Source of the DNA: Gnetum montanum
Taxonomy: Eukaryota > Streptophyta > Gnetopsida > Gnetales > Gnetaceae
Direction of reading: 5' to 3'
Length of the DNA stretch: 58,366 nt
Assembly: GCA_015680685.1 (NCBI GenBank)
Contig: MNCI01023673.1
Span: forward strand, 204,010-262,375
Shown here: one piece after another, positions 1 through 11,759 of the stretch
Layout of the letters: each line of letters starts with the position of its first letter
How positions within the stretch are numbered: the stretch's first letter is position 1
Position numbers and translations under genes: made by a program
The notes under the pieces: model-generated
What the model saw: the letters and a program-made list of their open reading frames with translations, nothing else
What the model was told of the DNA's origin: nothing
Database searches by the model: none

Positions 1-111
1 TACGCCAATTAGTACATTAGGAAATCTTTCACATCGTTAAAAAAATTAACAAACCTTTGGGTTAATTAGTTAATCAAGAACATATATAACGATGAATAGC
101 ACACCATTAAA

Positions 112-1883
112 ATGGCTTCTTCTCATAAGGTTAACTCACCTAAGGATAACACAGAAGACAGTCAGCAACATACACATAACCAAAATCAGCCATGTCCTAA
201 ACAATCTAAGGTGACATATACTCATCCCGATGAGTATGTGTCTGATTTTACTTTTATTCTCCATCAAGATGAAAAACTACGCTGGAGAGATTTGTAAGGT
301 AACATTGTGTTACCCCCGGATCGATCAGTCCCTAATATGCTTTTCCGTGCCTTAGCACAGATTGACATGCAAGAACTATTTGCAGAATACATTCTGGATA
401 ACTTTGACACAAGGGATTATCATCCCACAGATGCCCAACATATTCAGGACGAAAGGCAGGAGAGCCAACATTCATTGTTGAAGGGCAAGGTCCCCCATGT
501 CCTTAGTAAAATAGAAGATGAAGAACCCTCATAACTGGTTTCTTAGAAAATGATGTTCCTCCTCCTCCCAATGGTGAAGAGGTTGGGCATCAAGGCCTTC
601 GATCAACTGTACATGCTACAGGCTTTGATCCCCATGAGCACCAACTATTCATGACAGGAACAACCACTCACACTAAGGATGGGCACTTTGATCATTACAA
701 TGATCAGGGTCGAAGCAACCGAAGAGAAGGTAAGAAACATTGCCATGGTGATGGATCCCCTTCCTCTTCTCCTTCATCTCACCATTCACACTCTCCTTCC
801 ACATCTGGGTGCAACCATCGTGAGCACAATGGAGAGGGTAAAGGTAAGGAAGAAGAAAGACCTCGACATGTAGCTCGAGAGGAGTTAGGACAAGGGAAAG
901 GACGTAGGGAGAGTAGGGAACCACCATGAAGACATCACAAACGTCATGACAGGGATGATCATGATGAACCCATACTCACAACCCAAAGCATGCTACATAT
1001 CACAGAGGCAGTTAGGATCCCCACAGGGCACTTAAAAGATAGCAGGATCAAGCGTTTGGACATAAATAATATCTCATGTTTTCAAGGGGGATACAACGCT
1101 GATCCTCAACATCATTTATAGGCATTCCATGATTCCTGTGCCTTGCAAAATATAGATAATGAGTGGTAGAAGCTTAAGTTGTTCCCAAGGACACTCACTA
1201 AAGAAGCAGAGAGCTGGCACCGATCCTTAGAACTGAAAACCATCAGGAGGTGGAGTACGATGCTTGAACTTCTCAACAACAAATATCAAATGTACTCCAA
1301 GGTGTCCAACTTGCGTAAGAAGATCCAAGGCTGGAAACAAGGTGCTTATGAACCCTTGGATGCTACCATGGCTTGTTACTGTACACTGCTACATCATTGC
1401 CCAGGCCATGGGTACGCTAAGAGGGATCAACTTCGCCACATCGTGGATGGGCTAATGAATGAAATGAGAAGAACTCTTGGGACTTACACCCAAGGGAGAC
1501 TTTTCCAACTGAGAGCCCATGAAGTTGAAAGTTTTTTGGAACAAGTAGCACAAGAAGAGGGTGAGCTATGGAAGAGAGAAAGTGTAGAAGAATACAACCA
1601 CGATCCCTCCCTTCGCAAGAAGGAAGTGAAATTCTGTGATGAGGAGGATGAGTCACCACTTGAAGAGTTGGTGAATCGGAAAACTGTGCCCATCCAAAAG
1701 TTAACAACTGAGGTATCAGCTAAGGTAGACCAAATGTGGGATTCCTTAGACTCAAGAATAGAAATAGTCTTAAAAATCATAGAAGAGTCTAAGGTAGAAC
1801 AAGGTAGTGACAAAGGCAAAACCAAGCGGAGAAACTTAAGCCCTGCACATAACAAGGGTAAGGGGAAAATTCCTATCTCCTAA
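112..1883 (+). pseudogene. gag: gag of element 1 (broken)
   Basis: This encodes the capsid polyprotein that packages the element's RNA. The start is the ATG at 112 (MASSHK), conserved at 57061 in element R. An N-terminal segment (motif FTFILHQDE) is followed by a His/Ser/Arg-rich linker around 730-930. The capsid core from about 1000 to 1550 contains LTKEAESWHRSLE, WSTMLELLNNKY and CPGHGYAKRDQLRHIVDGL, and a basic C-terminus ends at TAA 1881. The frame is broken at 295-297 (TAA where element R has CAA) and by stops and shifts between 535 and 1170. Element 2 carries a related gag. Confidence 0.85.
218..237. repeat. 20-bp perfect palindrome in gag, absent from element R
   Basis: Two 8-base arms (ATACTCAT and ATGAGTAT) flank the loop CCCG. 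Element R lacks exactly these 20 bases at its junction 57165/57166, while both flanks match. Confidence 0.9.
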
Positions 1884-2547
1884 GGGTAAGGGTAAGTGGA
1901 TGTGAGGTCTACTACTATTATCATCCTAAGGGATGTTGCCCAATTATCTCACATCTATAGGAGTCTGGGGTGTATGTGTTAAATCCAAGACTTAATCAAC
2001 GACAAACACCTCAAAGGTTACCTTATCCACAAGGTAACCCAAGGTAGTTCCACCAACCCTTAACATATTATCCAAGTGGAATGCCTCCACAGCCCATTGG
2101 ACAATATCAATAGTGGAAATACCCACAATCATGGGGGATGCCACCGCCAACACATCAATACCCTTACCGGTAGCCCGATCCTTACAGTTATTATGTGCAG
2201 CAGCCAGTTTCTCCATGTGACTCTATGAGTCACACTACCCCCCAACGTCACTACCAAGCTCGGGAGTACTTCAGGAGGACTCCTTCTCCTCCAGGAGATA
2301 TCTCACATTCAGTCCATCCTCTAACTCCCCCCACACCTCTTCCACTTGTAGTTCCCATACAACATGTTCCAATAATGCAAGGGGAATTACCTACCCAACC
2401 GCAGTAACGTAACATCATGAGAGCTGTAAATATTCAGCATGTAAATATCCAACCAGGTGCTAGTTCTGACAACAACTGTACAAAGAAGAGACCCTTTTTA
2501 GAACTAGGAGCCCAGACAAACTCTCACAACAACAAGCGGATGGGTAC
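1884..2547 (+). other. Proline-rich gag-protease linker of element 1
   Basis: There is no continuous frame. Short open segments encode Pro/Gln/Tyr-rich peptide, for example 2195-2407 with repeated Pro-Thr and Pro-Leu, as expected for the linker between capsid and protease. Confidence 0.5.
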
Positions 2548-3438
2548 ATGTATAGGCCTCTAACCACTAACGCTTTAGAGAACCCTTCAGTCCAAAAGAG
2601 TGTAACGCATATGGTTATGTTAACACATACCGTAACTGACTGGATCAAGGTAGGCCACCTTTCCAGGAAACTAACTGACCCTGGGAGTCCCTTTATTTAT
2701 TTGCAGATCGCTGGGAATGCACGACATCAAGCTCTTCTTGACTCAAGTTCCAGAGTCAACTTAATTTCACAAAAGATGTATCATGCCTGGAACCTGCCAC
2801 AACTTAAGAAGAGTAACATATGACTAGAGCTGGCAGACCAGTCCATCACCATTCCCTTAGGGTTGGAGGAGGATGTTATTATCACTAAGTGTGGTTGGTC
2901 CTACCCAGCTGACTTTCTGGTGATCGAAGTGAACAACAATAAAGGGGACTTCCCAATTATAATGGGAAGGGCATGGCCAAGTACAGCAGATGCATGCCTT
3001 AGGATCTATGATCTTTCCTTGGAAATCTCTAAGATAAACATATGTGGAAAGATTGAGAAGAGGATAGTTCCATGCATCACATACATTGATTCATCGGGTG
3101 ATGACATGGAGGAAATGTCTCCATGTAAGAGGTGTGCCCAAGAAACTCTACAACAAAGATGCCTGTATGTAGCAACCACACAAGAAGTAGTAGACACCCC
3201 GTGGTTGACAGCTACTCGTAGGAGCAAAAAAATATGCATGAAACAAACTGAGGAGACAACTCATGCCAACAACCATGGCATAGACACACTGGAACGGGAG
3301 CGTCTCCAACTTCCACCTCTCAACTTAAGATCATCAATTGGGAGAAGTTGGGCACTTCTTAGAAATTCAAATAGATGCTCACTATTTTGGATCCCTCCCT
3401 TACAACTCAGTCATGGGGGAGATGGCCACCTATGCTAA
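2548..3438 (+). pseudogene. Retropepsin-like protease fragment of element 1
   Basis: This is the aspartic protease that would process the gag polyprotein. The motif ALLDSSSRVNLIS at about 2731-2770 corresponds to the active-site loop, with the usual D-S/T-G changed to D-S-S. Downstream, LVIEVNN and IIMGRAWPSTADACL match the second conserved strand of plant retropepsins. A TGA at 2821 separates the two open segments (2548-2823 and 2863-3438). The frame ends at 3438 and no reverse transcriptase follows, so the gene is cut where pol should start. Confidence 0.7.
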
Positions 3439-3439
3439 C

Positions 3440-5320
3440 CATATGGGGCCCTCAGTTCTTTTTCAATTTTTTTTACACATTTTTGTTTTACAAATTTCTT
3501 TAACTTTTTCTATTTTTTTGTGCATGTGTGTGCCATCCACCATGTGAGTTCATCACCCAATAAGTGTTCAGACTGATGGAATGAACTGTTTTCATATTGA
3601 TTGCTAATGTTTGGTTTTTACCGTTAAGTTACAATGTTGATACTAAGGTATGTTTCTTTTGATATGGCAAGAAATGAGATCACTTCATCCGTCCATCCAT
3701 CAAAGTCTATGGTTTCTCTTGGCTTGGAAATGTACAGTTCCCTTCCAATAAGAACTTTAACGAATCAGTGACTGGGTATTTCTCAAACTAAGTAAGGACT
3801 CAAGGATTGCAAAGGGTGTGACTTCAAAGGAACTTGATGCTTTTGTGTTGGTCATTCACTTGGGTGTTTGGATGTCTTCTTCTTGAGTTTTCTTATCATT
3901 CTGATGTTACCCATTCTTTAGAAGCTGAGACAATAAAAATAATGAAGTCTTTGCATGGTGTGGTCCCCATGCATAAAAACATAAAACCAAAAAAAAAAAA
4001 AACAAAAAAAAAGAGAGAGAGAATAAAGTGAGGATTCAAAGCACACCCCTTAGATGGAATAACTTTGGGCTGCAAGCACTGGTTATGGAACCAAAGTGTT
4101 CCCTCTAACTAAGGCCCTTCTTGCTTCCCGTTCTCTTCTTTGTTTCATCGGAATGGTGGTGGCTCTTTGAAGATGTGTCCTTGTTATCCAAGTGGATGGT
4201 TTACCCAAATGCATTGATGCGAAGTCACTAGAAGTGGTTGGTTTGAGTCCAGAGTTGGAATGAGACTTGCCAAGTCACATTAACCATAAAACACAAGGGG
4301 CTATACACCACCTTGTTCTTGGGATTTCATTCCATTTCTCTTCTCTCCATCCTTCTCCCCATTGTTCACCTCATTGCTGGTTGTATCATTACTATATATA
4401 TTTTGGTTGATGCATTGTTTTCTTTTTGGTAATTTCTTGTGGTTAAGACTTTAACTCTTGTTCCAAAGGACATTCTTGGAGCCTACGGACTCTTTGAATG
4501 TGGGTTTGTCAGGGCATTAAGGGCATGAGCCTGCTTTGGGGTTGACCCACTGACATTCCTATTTGGAGCATTAGTTAACTTCTTTTCCTTAACATTTTGC
4601 AATTAATTTTATTTTTGTTCATTTCCATCTTGACATCCACTTCACTAATGTTGTAGTTGTCCCTTTTTATCTCTCTTCCTTACTCCTTTTCTTTCTCCAT
4701 TCTAACACTATCGGAGGTTCGCGATTAGTCATGAGGGTACGGGGCCTGATTTTTCGATTTTTCTCCTAAGCCCAAAATTTTTTCGTTTCTCTTCCTAACC
4801 CCTACACCTTCGATAGTCATCATCTACATCTTCCTAGGTCCAAATCAGCCATACCACAACCTAGCCAATGAACCTACACCGAAGCAAGGTATTAATTACT
4901 TAATGATTCAATTACCCTTGCTAATATATGATTGTGTTGTGTGTGTAGATGGAAATCATACAACAATGAACTGGATCTGGAGCAAACAATTGGAATAGAG
5001 CCGTGCTGAAGTAGCTATGCAAGGAGCAGAATTGATGATGCACTTACAGATAGACAACAAAAGGCATAACCTAGGCATTGGCAATAGCAAGACTCTTCTC
5101 TCTTCTTCTCTTCTATTCTCTCTCCTCTTTTCTCTAAGCTACCAAATGTGGCCTGATGTCATTGTAATAAGGTGTTCACCCTTGTTGTCATGAACACCAG
5201 TTTTATCAAGTCTTGTAATAATGAACCGTTCACATGTCATTCCATTAGTTCCATTCCCCTCAATAATACCATACCTACCTGATACCATTGTAAGGAACTC
5301 GAGGACGAGTTTTCATTCAG
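3440..5320 (+). other. Non-coding 3' region of element 1 where pol would be expected
   Basis: No RT, RNase H or integrase motif is visible in any frame. The stretch opens with a T-rich tract (3460-3530), contains an A-rich and GA microsatellite (3988-4022) and ends in a CTC-rich stretch (about 5095-5140). A similar T-rich tract follows integrase in element 2 (21470-21670), which suggests this is the post-pol region and that pol was deleted. Confidence 0.6.
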
Positions 5321-5331
5321 TCATGGGGGTA
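5321..5331 (+). other. Polypurine tract of element 1
   Basis: The tract TCATGGGGGTA lies directly before the LTR start TGATGAG. It is the usual second-strand primer site and parallels the tracts at 25591 and 43061. Confidence 0.75.
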
Positions 5332-6258
5332 TGATGAGATGCGGATTGCACAAGCCATGATATCGTGTACGCGATATCGCGGTCGACGCGATATCGTTGT
5401 CCATCACCAAATCTATAAATAAGAGGCGGCACTCTCTTCATTTCTAATCATAGGCATAAAGTAGCGAAGCCCTGGCGGATTGATCACCCTAGAGATAGAA
5501 TATTTTCCATGTGCCCGCAGTAGGAGTCCCCCAAGTGAACGGTTCTTTATTCGAGCAGCTTTGTACCTAAACACAAGTTGTGTATAGCAATAAAGACGAG
5601 CTTTGTGGATAAACCTTGCAGTGCATGGATAGGTTTATTTAATGTTATTTACTACTTTCCTAGTAACGTGGCATGAGTACAACTTTGTTACGAGCATTGA
5701 TGAATGTGTATGACTAGCCAAGGAATCGGCTACTCATCACAATTAGATTCTCTTACCCTTACCTCCTAGAACGTGGGACAAGTATGACTTGATTACGAGC
5801 ATCTACGGATGTGTACGGCTAGTCAAGGAATTGGTTGCTTGTTACACTTAGGTTAGTTAAGTGCCTCAGTACGATTGCTTCGAGCGCGTGCATTACGTGT
5901 GGTAATCCCAGTAACGATTAGCGTTTGGTAGCCACAATTGCATAGTTCAGGGTGTGTACGGCAAGTGGAAACGGATGCTAACGCTAGGACTTACCACTGT
6001 AGTTAGAATTAGTTTTAGTCTCTCAACCCTTCATTATTTAGCATAGGAGATAAACCAGAAAATACCAAAAAAATCATATACCTCAGACTTACTTAACCAT
6101 ACACCGTGACAACAACAAGTAAGTCTGGGAAGACAACGATTAATTAATCCCAAGTGTTCCTTGCGGTGTTTAGGCATTTAGTCTGTGGAGTTCGACTGGA
6201 TCATGCATGCTACGCTCATTTTGTATGGTTGAGTGTAGGGGTACCTCACCACTCATCA
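5332..6258 (+). repeat. 3' LTR of element 1 (927 bp)
   Basis: The LTR begins TGATGAG and ends CTCATCA, a 7-base terminal inverted repeat with the canonical TG..CA. It aligns along its length with 55958-56918. The U3 holds several GATATC palindromes (5362-5396) upstream of a TATA box, and R-U5 is strongly conserved between the two LTRs. Confidence 0.93.
5413..5422 (+). promoter_or_regulatory. TATA box in element 1 LTR
   Basis: CTATAAATAA is conserved in the LTR of element R at 56073. It lies just downstream of the GATATC palindrome cluster and is the probable core promoter. Confidence 0.7.
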
Positions 6259-6550
6259 AATACACAAATAATACCTACCATCTCCTTGGGGGAAACTTCA
6301 CAACTAGTTTCCCAAGTCTCTTCAATGTTCACATCTCTCACATTTTCCATCCAACCTCACTCCACATAGCCACCAAATAATGTGGTTTTCATTCCTTCCC
6401 CATTCATTATTTAAGTAGGCCTTTCTTTGGGATCCCAATTCCTACAAACTTATCACATACTCTTTATTCTCTTTAAGTTATAAATCCCTACAAAAATTTT
6501 GTTCTCTCTCTTTACTCCACCTATAGCAATAGAAACAAGTTCTTTTCAAA

Positions 6551-8500
6551 TGATGTCACAACCTATTACCCAACCTCAAGTCATTCCACCTGTGTGACCT
6601 ACAAGAATGTCTTAGATCATGATTCAAGCTCTCCATTTGATTCAAATCCTTGCCAACAAGCTAAGAATGGTTGAGGCTAGTAGCATGTAAATAGTAAAAG
6701 TCATGGACCTTTATCAAGATGATATGATTAGCCCCAATGTCTTATAAATAAATCTTACTAAAAGTATACTGATCCCTCACTTCACCAAACATAATGGTGC
6801 AAGAAATCCAAATGCTTACTTGATTATCTTCCATTCATAATGCTTGTTACTACAAGCTTGGCCCCACACTATGTTATGTGTCTTCCCTATGTCCTTGACT
6901 AGAAAAGCTCTTAATTGGTATTAGGTGCTACCTAGAGGATCTATCTCTTCCTTAGAAAACATGATAAATTGACTTGTTAATCATTTTAAGTACAACTTGA
7001 AACCTAAAAAAATGCTTAATCAACTTATGTAAGTGACATAGGGGCCTCTTAAGATTGTCAAAAAATTCATACAAAGATGGAAGACCATGCCTAACTAGAT
7101 ACCTAAGCTCATCTTTGAAATCCACATCTTGGCCATCTTTAAGAGGGAAATTGATGATTTTATTAAGTCAAAGCTCTATTATTTAGATCCCTAGTTCCTA
7201 AGTTATTCCTTTTTGAAGTTAAAAACATAGAATATGTAGCTAAAGGTAGTAATTATCCCACACATGTAACCTATAAGAATCAACACATCAAATGGGATTG
7301 GGATAAGGACAAACAAGAATATGTAGTTGTGGCCACTAAAGCCAAAGAATCAAAAACCATCTAGGAACTAGAGACCATGCAGCTTAAGGCTCCTACCATT
7401 TCTTCATAATCATCAACATTAGGTGCTTCCATGTCTAACCGATTGAGCCTAACTTCAAGAGAAAATATAGGTCTAAGTATATCAAGCTACCTATGAAACC
7501 ATTTGAGCTTCTTGATCAATTGCTCAAGTGATTGTATCCAATACAAGTAACTATCTAAGAATGCTTGTAAGAGGCATGATCACCTATGTAAGATAGATTT
7601 TGTCACTATCGCCAATGTCTTGGCCATGATACTGATTTATGCTTGGCCTTCAAAGATGATATATAGAAAATGATATATTATGGAGAGCTAGTTCTAGATA
7701 CTTCTAACCTGATTAGGCTCTAAAATTAGCCAATGTAGGTATGAAAATATCCTCTCGATGCATGGATTAACTAATTCATCATAAAAACCTTCAACATACA
7801 TGTCAAATCTAGACCTACTAGAGAGCTAATTATGGTTTGGGTACCTCCTTGTGATGAAAGGGCTTCAAATTTTACAAGTCCAGAGACTCTTTTTTCATAA
7901 GGATACCATTACAAGTGTCTTCCAAATAACCTTTTATCATTAGAGTTCCCCATCGCTTTGCAAATAAGCCTATGATCCAAGTTGACCAATGTTCTATTGT
8001 GGTAGCTAAACCCTCAACCTCTTCCAAACAAAATAATAAGAAATCACTCCCAAAGCAATGCAAGAAGCTAGCTCCTAAGCCTAAGGCTAAGAACACTAAC
8101 CAACCAAAGGTATGGAAGGAAGTAGGCTCACCAAAGCCTTCCCCAATCTCAGCCATACCAATGGATTCCAATGCTCAAACCACATCGACCAACCAACTTA
8201 GGAAGGATGGCCAAAAATAAGAGAAGGGAAAGAGGCCAAAAAAAAAAAAAAAAACTATCGAAACATGAGATAAAACTCTTAGCTAAAATGGATGAGGTTA
8301 AGAACAATAAAATTGACAAGAAAATCAATAATAATAAATACTTTCTCTCTATCATGGAGTAGGTCAAGCTCTCATTAAAACAACAAAAAACTTTCATACC
8401 TACCACAAAATCCTAGTCAAGATGCTAATTTCTATTCCTATGAATGAGGATATCCTAGACAATGAGAAGTCTATGCATGTAGTGGTAATATCACCCTCAC
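6551..8500 (+). pseudogene. gag: gag of element A (broken)
   Basis: This is capsid/nucleocapsid coding sequence, possibly starting at the ATG at 6551. The capsid core (about 6780-7160) reads FTKHNGARNPNAYL, then an aromatic-rich helix, then KFIQRWKTM, the pattern of Tat-type gag. A zinc-knuckle-like motif, CHYRQCLGHDTDLC, lies at about 7600-7640, with Arg in place of the usual His. A Lys/Pro/Ser-rich linker follows (7972-8220). Many stops are present and no frame is continuous for more than about 80 codons. Confidence 0.7.
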
Positions 8501-9030
8501 CCTAATAAGAAACAAAGTTAACCATCTTAACATTCTGTGATAGCGAGGTGAAAATCAATCCTTAAAATGGTGATTTATCTAGGGCTCCTCTCTTTATAAC
8601 AATTAGAGTTAGAAAGTACAAGATTCATCAAGTACACATAGATGATAGGGTAGGTACAAATGTTATCTCCTTTCCTATCATAGAGTGCTTAGGCTTGGTT
8701 GAACATATTCAAAACACCTCTACCTCCAAACTCAAATTGTTTAATGAGTCATGACTACCTATGAGAGGATCAATCATGTTAGACTTCGTAAATGAGAAAT
8801 GATTCCCCACAACTGTTGAATTCTTTATGGTAGAAGAATTACCAAGTTTCAACCTAATCTTATGGAGGCCATAGTTGGCCAAACTATGAGTAGTCTCTTC
8901 TCCAATGCATCAAGAAATCCACCTATATTATGAGGGAGGTAAGATCATAATCCATGAAGACAACATAGTCTTCTTGTTAATCAACAATGTTGACATAAAG
9001 CAAGTGTTTGAAGTGAAGTTTTAAGAAGAA
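8500..9030 (+). pseudogene. Protease of element A (broken)
   Basis: This is a retropepsin fragment. APLFITI leads to VHIDDRVGTN, where the active-site D-T/S-G is degenerate, then SFNLILWRP and the end motif HQEIHLYY. It aligns segment by segment with the protease of element B (55530 down to 55040), including the unusual IDD start of the catalytic loop, which ties A and B to one family. Confidence 0.75.
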
Positions 9031-9647
9031 ACTCACATAGCAAAAAATAAAGTCAAGAATCACAACAATATTAGCCAAGCCAAAAGCAACAATGCTAGGA
9101 CCATAAATGAAAAGTGAAAAGAACTACCATTCAACATTATAAGTGAAGGGAATGAGAAGTATAGAATTATACAACAAAAATTGTATAAATTTTCTGATCT
9201 TTCAATGATTGAAAAATAATTATGCAATTAAATGTGTTGCTCATTTTTTCTTTTTGTGTATAGTTTAACGAATAGCCCTATTTTCATTTTTTCTACTTAC
9301 ATCTTTAACTTTTTTGTTATTATGATTTTTACTTTATTGTAGTACATTTACTAGTTTTCCATGTAGCCTTACTTCACATTTTCACATCAATTTGTAACTT
9401 ATGTTTACCATTTACATTTATGAAAAATCACAAAACAACATACAAATAGAAAACATAAAGTTATATAAAAAACTTAAAACATAAAAAACCAAAAAATAAT
9501 TTAGAGTTAAAATCAAAATAGTAGCCATAGTCACATTATATGACAATAACCAAAAAATAAATGTCCATAGCCATAGTTGCACTATGCAAGATATAACAAA
9601 AAATATAATGCATAGTCTCCTAGGCTATGATAGCCAAATAAAGACAA
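9031..9647. other. AT-rich spacer after protease of element A
   Basis: No coding signal is recognised. The stretch is T-rich, then A-rich, and would contain the start of the proposed sense-strand intron. I could not pick one donor site with confidence. Confidence 0.4.
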
Positions 9648-9770
9648 CTATAACACTATAATGAAAGAAACATATAATTGATCCAATAATAGCCATAAGG
9701 AAGCTGTAGGAGAAGGAGGAGGATCACCCTTAATGTCATTACCAACACCATCATCGCTATCACCTAGGAC
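9648..9770 (-). pseudogene. Antisense gene of element A, exon 7
   Basis: The last exon follows an acceptor TTGTCTATAG read on the - strand. It encodes a short acidic stretch (VLGDSDDGVGND) matching the acidic last exon in B (ALDEGIGPVEGGNEE). The stop is near 9648. Confidence 0.65.
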
Positions 9771-9888
9771 CTATAGACAACAAGACATAGAAACAATTAG
9801 TAACCATGATGACCAAGGAGTAACTACAAAGAAACAAAACATAAAATAAAAATATAATACACAAAATTTAGAACATGTTTGTTCAAAC

Positions 9889-10712
9889 CTCAAGGGATTC
9901 TAAAGCATTATCTTAGGGAGAAACATTTTGGAGGCTAGTCTCCAACCTGTGAAGAATTCTTTCTTCAATCATATTAGCCTAATCAATTTCTTTCAAATTC
10001 ACTCCTAGCAAGATCTTTCTCCTCTCTATATCTATCTAGCCAAGGGGAGCATAGGAAAGGTTAGCCATGGTATTTTCTTGATATGCAGTACTAATTTGAG
10101 AAGTGGAAGAATCAATGACCATTAATGATTCTACAAACATTCTAAAAATGTCCTTTGCACATATCCCTCGCAAAAATAGTTCATGTTTTCATCACTTTAT
10201 GGTCTCCTCATGTTATAATTTCAAATAGCTCTTTTTCCCTATCTTGTATTGCCACTTGTGAGCCTTCTATGCCTTTCCTCATTCAAGTACCCAAGCACAA
10301 TAATCCCTCCAATTCCTAAACTTATGAATCAAGAGCTCAATTTACATGTCCTTGTCAACAGTGCTACTAGCTAGAGCAACCTTGCTATGGATGGGACTCC
10401 AGTAGTATGATCAGTTAATTTTCTTAGTATGCAAAAAATCTCTATTTGCTACATGAGCCCCTATAAACTATTTGTGATCTCTAAGGCTCATGCTCTCATT
10501 TGAAAACTCCTTAACCTACTTTTCCAAGGCCACAACCCTCTTCCATAGAAACTCATTGGAGCATTGGATCTTCCAAGATGTCTTTGTATAAGACATAGCA
10601 CACTTGTTAACCCCTTTGTACAACCTTTGTGAAATATTTTTCAAATCAGGCAATAGCTCAACGAGATCATCAAGGTTGATGTCACATGTAGGATCTCATT
10701 TAACTTTGGACA
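9889..10712 (-). pseudogene. Antisense gene of element A, exon 6 (charged, coiled-coil-like)
   Basis: Read on the - strand after an acceptor ATTATAG at 10713, this exon aligns with B exon 6 (53544-54348). Shared positions include the W-D..T start (W mutated to TGA in A), the KCA..Y segment and NEFLWKRVVALEK in A against NKDLWKWVQKAKK in B. The donor is at about 9888. Introns on both sides are short, as in B. Stops show that it is inactive. Confidence 0.75.
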
Positions 10713-10845
10713 CTATAATAGACAAAACTACAAGAAAAGAAAAAAAAGAGCCAAAACATTTAAAGATTACTAAATACCATGTAGCCATAAAACATAAAAA
10801 TATAAAAGGAAAAATGCAAAATAAAAAAGTTCTAACTCTTATTAC

Positions 10846-11140
10846 CAACATCATGAGCTATCTACTATAACTTATTAATCATGTTAGCTACCATTTCCTA
10901 CATGAATTCCAACTTGTCTAGAACCACCACTCAAGGCTTGGGATGAAATGTTGAGGTAGATGCTTCTAGAGAGGCTCATTTACTACAATGACAATAACAA
11001 TCAATACAACTTGCAAGGAAAACATTTAAAATTTGAAACAAAAATGTAAACAATATCAAGATCTTACTAAGAAGATCTTGAGGCAAGTCCATTGAAGGAT
11101 TGTCTTCTAGAGGCAAGTCACCTAAGATGAAATTAGAAAC
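10846..11140 (-). pseudogene. Antisense gene of element A, exon 5, distal part
   Basis: The 3' end of this exon reads LDKLEFM then EMVANMINKL and ends at a GTAAT donor, matching B exon 5 (PNKFMFM, GIIDDMISHL, then GTAAG). The segment next to S1 (LPLEDNPSMDLPQDLL) is also open, with a possible extra intron between. S1 separates it from its proximal part at 13930-14025. Confidence 0.6.
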
Positions 11141-11477
11141 TGTTGGCACATTTTGGCCATTTCATGGAACAGTAAGATTCAGGGCTTTGAGTTTTATAAG
11201 TTACAAGAATTATCAAAGTTATATTCAAGGGCTGAGGGCATGTTAAAGCTTTGTGGAGTAAATTAAAATTTTAATGAGAAAAAAGGTTTGATGTGAAGTA
11301 AATTTGAAGCAAAAATTGGCAATATCATCAAGCATCCGTTACCTTTCAAAGGAGATAAAATATGTTGAAATATACAAATATTTTAGTATACGGTTTGGAC
11401 GTTCACTCAGCAAACTGAAAAATGGAATTCCTGGGCGTGGCATACCAACAACATGAATTATTTTGCAAATGAATTAC

Positions 11478-11698
11478 GGCCCTAATTTGCTGAAAATCAT
11501 GGCCCTAATTTGCAGGAAAATGTGGCCCTAATTTGCTGAAAATCGCGGCCCTAATTTGCAGAAAATCGCAGCCCTAATTTGCAGAAAATCGTGGCCCTAA
11601 TTTGCAAGAAAATGTGGCCCTAATTTGCTGAAAATCGCGGCCCTAATTTGCAGAAAATCGTAGCCCTAATTTGCAGAAAAATGTGGCCCTAATTTGCT
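11478..11698 (+). repeat. 23-bp tandem array in S1 U3
   Basis: Nine full units and a partial tenth of GGCCCTAATTTGCAGAAAAT plus three variable bases. Unit variants recur in order: units ending AAAATGT are followed by units reading GCTGAAAATC, giving a 3-4-unit higher-order pattern. Confidence 0.92.
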
Positions 11699-11759
11699 AT
11701 GAAATTTGCAGAAAACCACGGCCTTGTTCACATATTCTGTTTGGGCGTTCTTGGAAATT

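Larger units (their letters stand above)
1..6258 (+). mobile_element. Element 1: Ty3/gypsy element with gag and protease but no pol, 3' part
   Basis: This is the internal region and 3' LTR of a Ty3/gypsy retrotransposon; its 5' LTR lies left of the window. Base 1 matches sequence about 30 bases downstream of the primer site in element R (from about 56950), and the two copies stay closely similar through gag. The order is gag, protease fragment, a 1.9-kb non-coding stretch, polypurine tract and LTR. Reverse transcriptase, RNase H and integrase are missing. It was probably mobilised by a partner's enzymes if it was ever active. It appears to be inserted in the 5' part of element A, whose gag follows the LTR. 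Confidence 0.85.

Noticed and set aside
673-927. Overlapping open frames on both strands in gag (673-927 -, 679-873 +)
   Set aside because: They are shadows of the His/Ser-rich gag linker, whose frame is supported by the related copy at 57600-57820.
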